A program made the translations under genes and the position numbers. The notes under the pieces were generated by a model. The model saw nothing but the letters and a program-made list of their open reading frames with translations. It ran no database searches and had not been told where the DNA came from. Positions 9,790 through 20,657 of a DNA stretch of 64,000 nt are shown piece after piece. Every line of letters begins with the position of its first letter. The first letter of the stretch is position 1. The stretch is from assembly GCA_022606425.2 (NCBI GenBank), contig JAHDVF020001556.1, positions 744,001 to 808,000 of the forward strand, in the 5' to 3' direction. This stretch comes from Lepidostoma basale. Lineage: Eukaryota > Arthropoda > Insecta > Trichoptera > Lepidostomatidae.

Positions 9790-10300
9790 AAATCATCACG
9801 TCGCCTCCTCGAAGGGATTGTTAGGAAGAATTAACTGCCACACTATTCTTTCCCGGTATACTTCTCTCACTTCCCAACATTCGTTAATACACACACATCG
9901 ATTTCTCCGACTCCTCACCTGGCTGACATTTAATATTTGATTGATTTGATCGTGCCATGTTTACCTCGGTCTTTATCTATTTTATTTTCCACTACATCGT
10001 TAACATATACTTTCTTTACCATTCTTTCATCATTAATTTTTTCCGCGTGCCCAAACCATCTTACATGATCTTTTCGTTATTTTATTCAAAACACTTAAAT
10101 TCAAACTGTATACACTTGTATTTGCATTTGACACTTTGTCATTTACAGATTTATCACACATTCGTTTAAGAGATCTCATTTTTACTGCATTTATTATTCT
10201 TTTGCTAGTTCCATGCTTCACTTCCATACATAAGGGTCAGCACATGAAGACCATTGTGCGCTGCCATCTTAGCTTTTTTGGATAAACTTGGATTTACAAT
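9790..10300 (-). pseudogene. LINE family A tail, near full length but broken
   Basis: Antisense of the family A 3' end from GTCGCCTCCTCGAAGGG (the 3' side) to the codons for A-A-H-N-G-L (10270). Peptides such as VKMRSLKRMCDKSVND are clear, with several stops. Confidence 0.7.
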
Positions 10301-10304
10301 GACA

Positions 10305-10730
10305 ACTTTAATTATTAATTCACTTTGTTGGCTGCAACAACCCTTCCTTCTTAAATAAATATGAATTAAATAATTATAAAGTAATTTCAATTGAGTTGCT
10401 GTTCTTTCAACTTTTCATCCATCTTTTATGATCAATTATGTTGTTTTGTTTGTATTCTTAAAGCATATTTATATTTATACATATTCCTACGTATTAATAA
10501 AGTCTATTTAATATTCATAAGTATGTTTTACTGTACTTTTAACAATTATGTCTAGTTTTAATTAAATTTCAATATCTATCTAATAGTCAGATAATTAAAT
10601 AATATATTATTTCAAAACGCAAATATAATTTTTGTATAAGAAATTGTGTTTTTATTTTTAACTATTGAATTGTGTTTTTATGTATTTCCATTTGGATCAT
10701 ATTACCCAACTGTGTAGTGATGTCAGGAGT
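10305..10730. other. AT-rich, no gene
   Basis: No coding signal; short T/A-rich runs. Confidence 0.35.
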
Positions 10731-10734
10731 TCCA

Positions 10735-11340
10735 CTAAAGAACACCAAGGAGAGATTGTCTACCTCGGGAGCAAAATAACATAGGACGGTCGGTCTAAGA
10801 GCGAGGTCGACAGCCGTATACATCAGGCTAGGCTTGCATTTAATAAAAGGTCGAAAATAATAGAATCAAATAATATAGACCTAAAACTGAGAATACTCCT
10901 CATCAAGACCTATGTATCGAGTATCTTGAAGTACGGGTGCGAGACATGGTGCCTATCCGAAAGAGATAAGCGGAGACTAGAGGCTTTTGAGATGTGGTCC
11001 TATAGAAGACTATTAGGAATTTCCTGGAGAGACCACATCACGAATAGGGAAGTTCTTCAAGGAATCGAAGGAGAAAGGCACCTGCTCAGGACCTTGTCCG
11101 AAAGGCGTGCAAGATGTATCGGCCAATGTAATGCGTCAAGAAGGTCTCTTGCATGCCATAATGGATGGTATGACCGAGGGGATAAACTCTAGGGGACGCC
11201 CATGCCGAGAGTACCCGGAGGACCTGTTGGTGGATGTGCGCTGCTCATCATATGCAGATTTCAAAAGAGCCGCACAAGACAGGGAAGAATGGAAGAGAAG
11301 AATAGAAGAAATTGCTGCAAACCAATCCCAGGATTGAAAC
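10735..11340 (+). pseudogene. LINE RT C-terminal region, R family
   Basis: Reads SEVDSRIHQARLAFNKRS, then L-K-Y-G-C-E-T-W-C-L-S and RRLEAFEMWSYRRLLGISW. After a frameshift near 11120 it reads VMRQEGLLHAIMDG, RGRPCREYPEDL and REEWKRRIEEI, with a stop at 11335-11337. This is the thumb and tail of a non-LTR RT, with two frames broken once. It is 5'-truncated. Confidence 0.75.
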
Positions 11341-11344
11341 TTTC

Positions 11345-11815
11345 TAACTATAATAACCCAACTTAATTAAAAAATGTGATGGCGCATACAAGGAAATTAT
11401 TACATAATTTCCCAAATAAATTGATAAACCTGTTTTTCCTCACTGACCAACCATAAGTGTGAGAAAATAGGAAAAATATTTAACCATAATATAACTAGGC
11501 AAAAATCGTACGTCATCAAGAAAGAGTGTGAGAATATTTTGAATACAAGAGAGCGAGAGAGGAATAGTTATTTTGTTCTGATTATTGTTATATGACAGAA
11601 GTGTGAAAAACAAAAGGAGAACAATTTGGTATTGTTAATTGTGAAATGTTAACGTGTGTGAAAACAATTATTTCCATTAAAACTTATAACTGATTACGAT
11701 TGTATAGCGAATGAAGTTTTTGAATGGTAGAAAATCTTTACCTCCATGAATATTATTATTAAACGTTTTGTTAAAATTGTATCAATAGAGACATCTATTG
11801 ATATAAAATCTGATA
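11345..11815. other. No gene seen
   Basis: AT-rich spacer before element X. The word TTGATATAAAATC and its near-inverse ATCAATAGAGACATC occur at 11780-11810; significance unknown. Confidence 0.3.
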
Positions 11816-11819
11816 CTGT

Positions 11820-12450
11820 TGCAGAGATAAAGAGCCACAACGTAAGTTGGCGGTGGTGCAAATAAGAACTAAAAACTAAACGCTAAATGTCAATGTGACG
11901 GATTTGATTTTTTGTTTGCATCGTCGCCGTGATTTTTAGTTTTCTTTATTAATTTGAGACTAATAAAGGCCAAAAATCAGTATAATAGAGAATATTCTAA
12001 AGGTCAAAGCCTTTTTGTGAAAAATAACAGAATATTTGCGCCATGGAATTGCATTCGAAAAAGTCAACACGCGTGTTGGTAAAATGACAGGTAAGTGTTG
12101 TTATCCGTAGAAATTAAATAACCGATTTATGATTAGTGTAATAATAATAAAAATTTGAATTGATTATTTTGCATTGATTTTATAGGTGTATCTGAAAATT
12201 CGGTCCAGAGAATTGTTACCGAGGGAAATGTAACCGCGAGTATTTCAACAAAAATTAGCACACCAGGAAATAAGAGGAAAAGGCAAAACAATAATATATA
12301 ACAAACGAGATATTTGGATAGATGAAGACGAGGAATTTATTTTTTCAATTGATAGGGACACTGAATCATCAAACTCTTCGGACGAGGAATGTGATGATGC
12401 TAATGATGAAATCACATTGATGGATCACACTTATTCTAAATCATGCTATC
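11820..12450 (+). mobile_element. Element X: DNA transposon relic with HTH transposase
   Basis: About 370 bp (11820-12190) recur in inverted orientation at 20385-23775, where other elements interrupt them. Across an apparent GT-AG intron (donor after 12090, acceptor at 12182-12184), the frame reads FEKVNTRVGKMTGVSENSVQ, then RIVTEGN, a helix-turn-helix typical of insect transposase N-termini. It is followed by a basic stretch (NKRKRQ) and an acidic stretch (IDEDEEF). No DDE core remains. The superfamily is not determined. Confidence 0.55.
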
Positions 12451-12454
12451 TGTT

Positions 12455-13000
12455 ATTTAATTGTTTTTACGTGTTTTGTATTCAATTCTGTTTTGTAAAA
12501 TAAAATAATTGAACTGTTTGTGATTGTACATTTTGACTGCCACTATGAAATTGTTTGATTAAAATAATTTTTAATTAAAATTAATTACTGCAAAAATCGT
12601 TTTTCTGCCATTTTTATTTGATCTCAATAAAAATATTCCGTATGACCTTTATGAGTTTCCTTAAATTTCGGGAAAACATTTCGGTCTGGCAATCCTAAAT
12701 TGCATTACGGCGCCCTCGTTTTGCGCCATCATTCGCTATATCTATGGATTTAAATTCGATTTTGACATTTTCAATATTGTTTGTAATAAGGCTATGAAAT
12801 GGCTTATTTAATTTAAAATAATATACAAATATTAAAAAAAAATTATAAAGTGTGTTTATAATACTAATAGAAAAACTATACACGCTTTTTCTACAAGCCA
12901 GACGCGTTATTTTAAACTGTCATCGATTGAGCTCGTAAATTTGACACTTCGGCGGTAAAAAACAAAAATAGTTTTATTTGGTTATATGATTTGTTAAATT
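12455..13000. other. Upstream region of BORCS7; no other gene
   Basis: AT-rich. The last 120 bp probably contain the BORCS7 promoter and 5' UTR, but no clear TATA box or initiator is identifiable. Confidence 0.35.
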
Positions 13001-13021
13001 ATTTTGTGTTTTTAAACGACC

Positions 13022-13159
13022 ATGGCTTCAGCATCTTCTAGCAGTGCGCGAAGTCTTTTTGCCGATTCAAAAATACGTTTGGCTGACAGAGTTCAAGTAA
13101 ACGTCAACAATATAGCCTCACTTACGAGACAGATTCAACGGGGTTCCAAAACAAATGAA
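13022..13159 (+). CDS. BORCS7: BORCS7 exon 1
   Basis: 46 codons from the ATG at 13022, starting M-A-S-A-S-S-S-S-A-R-S-L-F, to the GTAAGC donor. The start context is GACCATGG, a good animal initiation site. Confidence 0.85.
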
Positions 13160-14687
13160 GTAAGCTACGATTTTTAAATACTAAAACTGTTTTAACGAAT
13201 ATTTTATTTTTTCTCATGAACGAATTATAAAGCAGTTATTATGAACATGAAAACTCGTTGTAAATTAATTTCCCCTGGATTTCGTGATTCTAATTGATTT
13301 TGATAATTTTCATTTCTTCTAACAGAAGTAATAATTATAATTATATGAGTCCAGTAGAGACAATAACTTCAAAGTCTTTCCAAAAATTAAAACCAGTGGA
13401 TAAATTGTGTAGTTATGATACCCCTTTGATCACCTTTTATAAACCTAACTAAATAACTAACCATCACACCGTCTCCCCGAAGGGGTAGGCAGAAAGAATG
13501 GACTGCCACACTTTTCTTTCCTGAAATATTTCTCTCGCTTCCTCAACATTCATATATTGTGTCATGCACGTGCTTCGATTTCTCTGACTCCTCACATGGC
13601 CGACATTCAATATTTGATTTATTTGGTCGTGCCACGTTTTCCTCGGTCTTCCTCTATTTCTGGTTCCATTTACATCATTCACATATAATTTTTTTACCAT
13701 TCTTTCTTCATTCATTCTTTCCATATGTCCAATGGACTGCCACACTTTTCTTTCCTGACATATTTCTCTCGCTTCCTCAACATTCATACATCGTGTCATG
13801 CACGCGTGTCAATTTCTCTGACTCCTCACATGGCCGACATTCAATATTTGATTTATTTGGGCGTGCCACGTTTTCCTCGGTCTTCCTCTATTTCTGGTTC
13901 CATTTACATCATTCACATATAATTTTTTTACCATTCTTTCTTCATTAATTCTTTCCATATGTCCAAACCATCTTAATGATCCTTTCATTATAACTATTAT
14001 CTGTTTGTGAAATTAAAAACAATTTCATTCACTTCTTCTTCTAGGTCGTATGACCTGTTTGTGACGGTGGGCTGTCCTGGGATGATGATTCGGCGGCCTT
14101 CCTGGTAATCTCTTGCTGCTTGGGTTTTCATCCTTAACAATTTTTGAAATTCTTGTATTCTCCATGCGGTCCACGTGGTCTCTCCAAAAGCGCTTTCTGC
14201 TTCTTCCCCATCTCACTATGTCTTCAACACCACAGACAGACCTTACCGTTTCATTTCTGATCCGATCTCTGAGGGTTTTGCCTGCAATGGAGCGTAGGGT
14301 TCGCATTTCTGCTACTCTAAAAAGGTTCTTAGTTCTATTGGTATCGGCTCTGACCTCTATTCCATACGTCCAGTTTATTCACTTTGTTCACTAATATAAA
14401 TCAATGAATCAAAATGATATACATATAAGTGATCACGAGAAACATATTTTCCCCTTATCTATATTAATTAAAATTAATATTGTGTTATATTCCATTTTCT
14501 TTTCTAGCTTCTAATGAGATCTTCGAGGGAGTTTGCCCAAGTGGAACACTGCATAGACAACACAGAAGCAAATCTAAAAAAAATGGAATTGATAGCTATC
14601 CATCTTGGTTTCCAAAATGAAAATATGGTCAAATCAGCTCAACTCCTCGATGAAATTGAAGAACAAGTTGCTGCGATGAGGCGTTAG
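13022..14687 (+). CDS. BORCS7: BORC complex subunit 7 homologue (two exons)
   Basis: Two exons, 13022-13159 and 14508-14687, join in phase 0 to encode 105 residues, the usual length of BORCS7. The donor is GAA|GTAAGC and the acceptor TTTTCTAG|CTT. Matching landmarks are a LxxSLTRQIxxGSK-like segment in exon 1 (ASLTRQIQRGSKTNE), then LLMRSSREF, a conserved ...NLKKMELIAIHLGFQ... helix and a C-terminal coiled coil ending EIEEQVAAMRR. The family is known as part of BORC, the lysosome-associated complex that recruits Arl8 for kinesin-driven lysosome movement. The protein is small, helical and lacks a signal peptide or membrane segment. The intron holds two tandem antisense family A LINE tails and a second LINE tail. 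No frameshift or stop is seen, so the gene looks functional. Identification rests on remembered family sequence. Confidence 0.88.
13440..14005 (-). mobile_element. LINE family A tail, tandem duplicate, in BORCS7 intron
   Basis: Antisense to the gene. Two copies of the tail, about 13440-13735 and 13733-14005, lie head to tail. Each reads M-N-V-E-E-A-R-E-I, RWFGHM-type codons and RGRPRKTWHDQ. The upstream copy is cut inside the H-M-E-R-M codons. The frame remains partly open (13464-13799). Confidence 0.75.
14025..14395 (-). pseudogene. LINE RT tail, R-type family, in BORCS7 intron
   Basis: The minus strand reads MRTLRSIAGKTLRDRIRNE, CGVEDIVRWGRSRKRFW, DHVDRME and LPGRPPN, a LINE tail related to those at 26945-27310 and 63775-64000. 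Truncated at both sides. Confidence 0.65.
14508..14687 (+). CDS. BORCS7: BORCS7 exon 2
   Basis: 59 codons and a TAG. Opens with LLMRSSREFAQVEHCIDN directly after a pyrimidine-rich acceptor. Codon phase 0 matches exon 1. Confidence 0.85.
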   Translation, partial: LLMRSSREFAQVEHCIDNTEANLKKMELIAIHLGFQNENMVKSAQLLDEIEEQVAAMRR

Positions 14688-14689
14688 AT

Positions 14690-14895
14690 TTTGGAAATCT
14701 AAAAATTGGTGTATTTGTTACTAGCAGAACTTTAACTACCAAAATTTAGATTTTTAGGCTCTGCTCTATTTGGTGAATAAGAACTGTGGCAATTCCCATC
14801 AGTCCTTTTATATACAAGCATCAATGATTTTCCTGGACATTTATCATTAATATTAATTTAATTCTGACCATACTTTTGAATGAACTAATAATGAA
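14690..14895. other. BORCS7 3' UTR region
   Basis: AT-rich sequence after the stop. No canonical AATAAA is clear within the first 100 bases; GTGAATAAG and TTATAATCC words occur. Confidence 0.3.
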
Positions 14896-15085
14896 ACGTA
14901 GATGGTGATAATAACTTTATTTATAATCCATTGTTTTGGTGGAAACACATTGATATTTCAACATTATTAACTGTTTAAATAAAACTCTGTTATAAATATC
15001 ACAATTGATTATATTTTGTCGCGACAGCTGTTTCGCTAATCGATGTTAGCATGTTGATTCTAAGCCCTGACAATGCTAACATCGG

Positions 15086-18000
15086 AAATAAGATAACCAC
15101 TTTTCTGGAGACTAACATAATTTCTGTAACGAAATTAATTTTAGGATCACCAAATAAGAAAGCTCACTTGACCCGATTCCAACCTGGCTATTAAAAAAAT
15201 GCTGTCACCAACTTGCTCCACTATTGTCACACATATTTAACTTATCATTAAAAGCAGGCCAAGCCTCTCAACTACTTAAGAAGGCCATTGTCACCCCAAT
15301 ATTTAAAAAAATCTCAATTAGATTCCGTAGACGTTTCAAATTACCGTCCCGTATCAAACTTATCTTTAATATCAAAATTATTAGAGAATGTAGTAGCCTC
15401 TCGAATTCCCCACCACCTAACAGCTAATGAAATGTTGTCAAATTTGCAATCTGCATATAGATCGTTTCATTCCACTGAAACAGGATTACTGCGTATAACA
15501 TAGAGCAAGGTACAATACTCAAGAGACAGGCTTACAAAGAAGCCAGAAGGGAGACCAACAAAATACTGAAAACCAAAAAAAGAGCATACATGAATAATAT
15601 ATTGCTGAAAATGGAACAGGACTTTGTTGAAAACAACACAAGAGAAGCCTATAAAGCAGTCAACGTTTTTAAGAAGGGGTTCAAACCAAATACAAGCTTA
15701 TGTAGGGACGCTGCGGGAGACATCATAGCGGATTCAGAGAAGATCAAAGACAGATGGAAGCAATACTTCCAACATCTACTTAACCCAAACACAAGTTCCG
15801 AAAATGAAATAACCGAGGTACCCACAGAAAATGATTACGAAGTAAATCCTCCCACAATCACAGAAGTGAAATTAGTAATTAGGAAATTAAAAAACAATAA
15901 AGCACCGGGAGTGGATAATATACCATCTGAGCTACTGAAATATGGAAATGATCATCTCCATAAGTTGATCCACACAATTATAACAAAAATATGGAACCTA
16001 GAACACATCCCTGAAGATTGGCAGATGATTATAATATGTCCAATCCACAAAAAGGGAGACAAGCTGAAATGTGAGAATCACAGAGGCATCTCACTTTTGA
16101 GTACATCATACAAAATCTACAAAATCTTTAAAAACAGAATGGAACACTTTGCAGAAAACATCATCGGAGAGTACCAGGCTGGGTTCAAGAGGAACAGATC
16201 AACAAGTGATCAATTGTTCACAGCAAGGCAGATCCTAGCAAAATGCTGGGAATTTGACGTCGATGTATATCAGCTGTTCATTGACTTCAAACAGGCTTAT
16301 GATAGTATCAGTAGAGAGAAACTGTATGATGTACTCTTGAACTTCAAAATCCCTACGAAGTTAGTAAGACTGGTAAAAGCAACCATGGATAATACAAAAT
16401 GTAGAGTCAAGATAGGAGGAGAGCTCACAGATGAATTCATGGTATCACAGGGCCTCAAACAAGGTGATGGTTTAGCCCCAACACTTTTTAACCTGAGTTT
16501 GGAATATGCCATAAGGAAAACTTACCACCTTAACACGAATCCCAACACATACTTTCATAGCAGCCAGATCATAGGATATGCAGACGACCTTAACATTGTA
16601 GGAAGATCCCTAGCAGCCATACACGAAGTATTTGAGCCTTTAGAGACAGCAGCCAAGGAGGTGGGTTTAGAGATAAACGAAGAAAAGACACAAATAATGA
16701 AACAAACCAGGAATGCAACCCATAACTCAAGGCGAACCATCAGATTCAAGGACAGATACAACTTTAAGATGGTGGATGGACTTCACTTACCTGGGTTCGT
16801 CTATAACAAAAGAAAACGAAGATCACAAGGAAATCGAAAGAAGAATCACAATTGGTAACAAAACATTCTTCTCTCTACTACCAGCGCTCAAATCAAGAAA
16901 CGTACACTGGAAAACCAAAATCACCCTGTATAAAACAATCATCCGAACAGTAGTGACCTATGGGTGTGAGGCGTGGACAATGACAGCGAAATCTGCAGAG
17001 CGACTGGATACTTTTGAGAGAAGGGTGCTGCGCAGAATTCTGGGGCCTGTGAATGACGGTGAAGGCTGGAGAGTGCGGCATAATGACGAGCTGTACAATA
17101 TTTACAAAGCTCCCAGTCTCTCCACACAGGTCAGACTGAATAGACTGAGATGGGCCGGTCACGTGCAGAGGATGCCGTCATCGCGAACCCCAAAAAGATT
17201 GCTGGAGTGGCACCCAGGTGGTAGAAGACCAATTGAACGACCAAGGCTGCGATGGGAGGATGAAGTTGGGAGAGATGGAACAAGATTGTTAAGAGTGTCA
17301 GATTGGAGGGTCGAAGCGGAGGACAGGAGGAGTTGGAGGCTAAGGCTCGATATGGGCTGTAGGGCCATCGAAGAACATCAGATCTTGTACTGGCGAACGA
17401 GTCGGGCAAGTTAGTCGATATGAGTGCTGCATTTGATACCATCGATCACTCCTATCTTATAAAGCAACTGGAGATAACATATGGTTTCGACGGTAGGGCA
17501 ATTAACTGGCTAACCTCGTATATATCGAATCGCTTACAGGCGGTTCAGATCACAGATGAAGTGTCCCCATTTCTCATAGTCGAATCTGGAGTTCCCAGGG
17601 GATCTTTGCTGGGACCTCTTCTATTCATAATGTTCACGAATGATGTGGCCAAAATTATAAAATCCTTCGGCTTGCTGTCGCATTGCTATGCTGACGACCA
17701 GCAAATATACTCTTTCTGTGACCCCACTGATACAAGTCATCTTTGACAGTCAACTGCATTGACGCTGTATCAAATTGGATGGCTTCAAATAAACTCAAAT
17801 TAAACCCATCAAAAACAATTTCTTTGGACTGCTTCTACGAAGCACCAAAACTTATTGATCGCTCCCCAGTATCTATATCCGACACATATATCTCTCCTAA
17901 AAAATCAATAAAACTTCTTGGCGTCCATCTAGAGACTGATCTCTCATTGGAAACTCAAATCAATAAAACAGTCAGCAATTTCTTCTTTCATCTGAAGCAA

Positions 18001-18344
18001 TTAAGATCCATAAAAATATATATTCCCGTTGACAGTTTTAAAACATTAATCAATTCCTTCGTCGTGTCCCGACTAGATTACTGCAATGGAGACCACGCCA
18101 ACATCCCCAAACAGCAAACAAATAAACTCCAGTCTGCATTCAATGCAGCAGCAAGACTGATAAGGGGTGTGCCAAAGAGTTGTCACACAACACAGCATCT
18201 TAAGGAGCTCCACTGGCCTAAATGTCTTAATACCTGTATAATTTTTTTTTTTAACCTTTCCGTAAAACGGAGCATTTTCTACAGCGACCTTGAGATGAGT
18301 AATTCATAAAAATGGTGCTCTATCCAATTTATTTATTTATATTT
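15086..18344 (+). mobile_element. CR1-clade LINE, itself split by a second RT
   Basis: Before the internal insertion it reads H-I-F-N-L-S-L-K-A-G, VTPIFKK and NYRPVSNLSLISKLLENVVA, then LQSAYRSFHSTET. After it, MSAAFDTIDHSYLIKQLE, GVPRGSLLGPLLFIMFTND and C-Y-A-D-D-Q-Q (the RT catalytic box), then MASNKLKLNPSKT and RLDYCNG. The end of the ORF is deleted (about 18225). The 3' UTR has GGAGCATTTTCTACAGCG and an ATTT repeat tail. Frameshifts near 15310 and 17745 make it a pseudogene. Confidence 0.8.
15503..17414 (+). pseudogene. Reverse transcriptase of a second LINE family, nested in CR1
   Basis: Two frames joined by a one-base insertion near 16779. The first (to 16858) has KNNKAPGVDNIPSELLK, PIHKKGDKLKCENHRGISLL, EYQAGFKRNRSTSDQLF, FIDFKQAYDSISREKL, GLKQGDGLAPTLFN and the catalytic GYADDLNIV. 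The second has FTYLGSSITKENEDHKEIER, TYGCEAWTMT, RLRWAGHVQRM and RPRLRWEDEV. These are the RT palm, thumb and tail. Both ends lie in coding sequence: there is no endonuclease domain, 3' UTR or tail, which is unusual for a target-primed insertion. Same orientation as its CR1 host. It cannot be active as it stands. Confidence 0.8.
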
Positions 18345-18469
18345 ATCGGTTAGTGAAACAGCTGCTGCGACCAAATGCAATCAATTGTGATATTTATAAC
18401 AGGTTATTATTTAAACAGTTAATAACTTTATTTATATAATTCAATAATGTATAAAAATACTGTTTTTTT

Positions 18470-18625
18470 CTCTTTTGAATATATTTTTCTTAATATATTT
18501 TGAACTAATTTATACTGTTCTCCTGGTAGACAAAGTTGTAAATTAATTCTCAAAGGTGGATAAAGTTATGATTTAATTCCCTGATATTCATAATGAATTC
18601 AATTCCAGTTTTAATACTTTAACTA
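18470..18625. other. No gene seen
   Basis: AT-rich spacer. Confidence 0.3.
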
Positions 18626-18626
18626 A

Positions 18627-18752
18627 CTACTAACCATCACGCCATCTCACCGAAAGGGTAGGCAGAAAGAATGGACTGCCACACTTTAACCGATGTGGCA
18701 CTCCATCCTTCTCTTTCCCTCCCCCACGAGAGACGCGGTGTGATGGGTTGTA
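18627..18752 (-). mobile_element. LINE family A 3' end fragment
   Basis: ACTAACCATCACGCCATCTC, then GGTAGGCAGAAAGAATGG, the family A 3' terminus in antisense. Matches 2016-2165, including the diverged CTTTAACCGATG word. Confidence 0.6.
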
Positions 18753-19140
18753 TGTGCATGTATCCACTGTTTTTTTTTTAAATTAACTGTAATTAGGCAC
18801 TTAAAACAATCGAACATCAGCAAGAACTTTATAATATTATTGAAGTATTTATGCAAATTGACATTGGAATAAATGAAAAATAAATTTTTACACCTGTCAA
18901 CATTCTTTATATAAACGAAAAAACTAAATATTTTATGTTTATAAAAATAAGTACAATTTAATTAACTTATTTTTACAGAGACTTTTTTTATTTTGGTTAT
19001 TGTTTACATTGCCATCCATTCATTTTATCATTAGTTTTAACCTTGTGTTGTAATTAACAAGTTTTAAGGTATTTTGTGATATTATGTTTAGCTTTTTGTA
19101 AAATAAATTATTTGTAAAATACATTTTTTTCTTTCATTAA
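18753..19140. other. AT-rich, no gene
   Basis: No coding or repeat signal recognised. Confidence 0.3.
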
Positions 19141-19144
19141 TATT

Positions 19145-19622
19145 TCCCCCACATTCACATTTGGTAAGTACTCGTAAAAAGAGAGGAAGCGCTCCTGAGC
19201 AAGCTGCAGACTGCCCGAGGGGTTTACTGTAAGACCATCCGGCAGGCCAATGGACTCTTTGCGGTGTCATTGGTAAGGCGAAAGAGCCTAGTTGAAACTA
19301 CCTCTCCACTGTCATTGGAAGTGAGTTGGTGGAAACTGTAAGGATCTCTGAGACTCTGATGGCGCTACTCAACAGGCTGTCACCCTTGGAGTCGACGGAG
19401 GGCGAGAGTGCTCACCACGAGCAGGTCTGCGCCCTTTGTCGCATCCTCCTAGGATATCCAGGGTAGGCTGGTCACTAAGGCGGAGCTTGAGGTGATGTGA
19501 AGGGCCTGGGGCCCACTAAATCGCCGGCCATCGACAGGATAACGGGGTGTGATTGTCAAGAAAGGTTGGCAATTTGTCAGGGAGGAGATGACCTTCCTCA
19601 TGCAGTCATGCCTGAGGAGAGG
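19145..19622 (+). pseudogene. R1/Jockey-like LINE, heavily decayed
   Basis: GC-richer than the surroundings. Peptides in shifting frames such as VTKAELEVM and KKGWQFVREEMTFLMQSCLR look like the region before the RT palm of R1/Jockey LINEs. Full of stops. It runs directly into the J-family end at about 19625. Confidence 0.45.
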
Positions 19623-19624
19623 CG

Positions 19625-20385
19625 CTCGAAGATGGGATCAATAGGCTGACTTTTCGTGCACATATCGAGAGGATTTGTGACATTGCACTGAGGATGTTGG
19701 GCTTCATCATTCGGACCGGAAGAGTTTTCAGAAATCCCAATGTGCTCAGAGTCCTATACAACGCGTTGGTTCGGAGCAGACTCGAAAGTGGTTCTGTGAT
19801 ATGGAGTCGAGATATTCCATTATGCTGGAGAGGGTTCAGAAAAAATTTCTGAGGTATCTCTACATGAGGGAGTATGGTAGCTATCCTTGGCTCTATCCCA
19901 CGGCATTTCTTTTGGGAATGCTCGGAACCAATTCTCTACAGCTTCGAAGAGATGGACATCTAATTACCCATTTCTTTAGATTAATTAGGGGATACTTCGA
20001 GAACTCAGCCGTACTGGAGGGTGTTCGGCTGTTTGTCCCCGATAGATATCTCCGACAGCGACAGCACAGATTGTTTTACCTACCGGCCGCCAGAACCAAT
20101 CTGCCTCTGGTGCCACCGGTGGGAAGAGCAATTAGTCTGCTGAACGCGGTCTCCTCGGAGATCGACGTCTTTCATGTTAGTGAAAGTACGTTCAGAAGGC
20201 AAATACTCTTAATTCTGGAGAGTATCCTGTCTTCCCAATGTTGAACCATCTCTTATGCGTTTCTGGTAGTACCTATGCTATACTCGTATATAATATATTA
20301 TTTAACCTGTTCTCAATAGATGCCTTAAAAATAAATTTTGTAATGTCTGTTGATGAAATAAACTGATTTGATTTGATTTGATACA
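19625..20385 (+). mobile_element. Jockey-like LINE 3' end (J family) with tail
   Basis: Reads FRAHIERICDIALRMLGFII-type codons (first part frameshifted), then the open frame 19801-20244 with MLERVQKKFLRYLYMREYGS, FLLGMLGTNSLQLRRDGHL and LRQRQHRLFYLPAARTNLP. The 3' UTR has AATAGATGCCTTAAAAATAA and ends in ATTTG repeats (20366-20383). 5'-truncated. Confidence 0.75.
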
Positions 20386-20657
20386 CCTATAAAATCAATA
20401 TAAATTATACAATAAATATTTTTATTATTATTACACTAATCATACATCGGTTATTTAATCTACGGATAGCAACACTTATCTGTCATTTTACCAACACGCG
20501 CATTGACTTTTTCGAATGGAATTAATGGCGCAAATATTCACTGTTCTCCTTCATAAAAAGGCTTTAACTTTGAGAATAGTCTCTCTTATACTGGTTTTTA
20601 TAACTTTGGGCATTGTTTGTCTCAAATTAATAAAGAAAACTAAAAATCACGACGACG

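Larger units (their letters stand above)
14900..18465. repeat. P1 hammerhead-like foldback, split by a CR1 LINE
   Basis: Left arm 14900-15060 and right arm about 18350-18465 are inverted copies: both contain AACTGTTTAAATAA, then TATAAATATCACAATTGAT, then GCGACAGCTGTTTCG or its variants. The left arm has a minus-strand hammerhead-like unit (15019-15054). A second, plus-strand unit starts at 15066 (CCTGACAATGCTAAC) and resumes at 18345 (ATCGGTTAGTGAAACAGCTG). ATCGG stands on both sides of the intervening CR1 as a 5-bp duplication. Confidence 0.6.
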
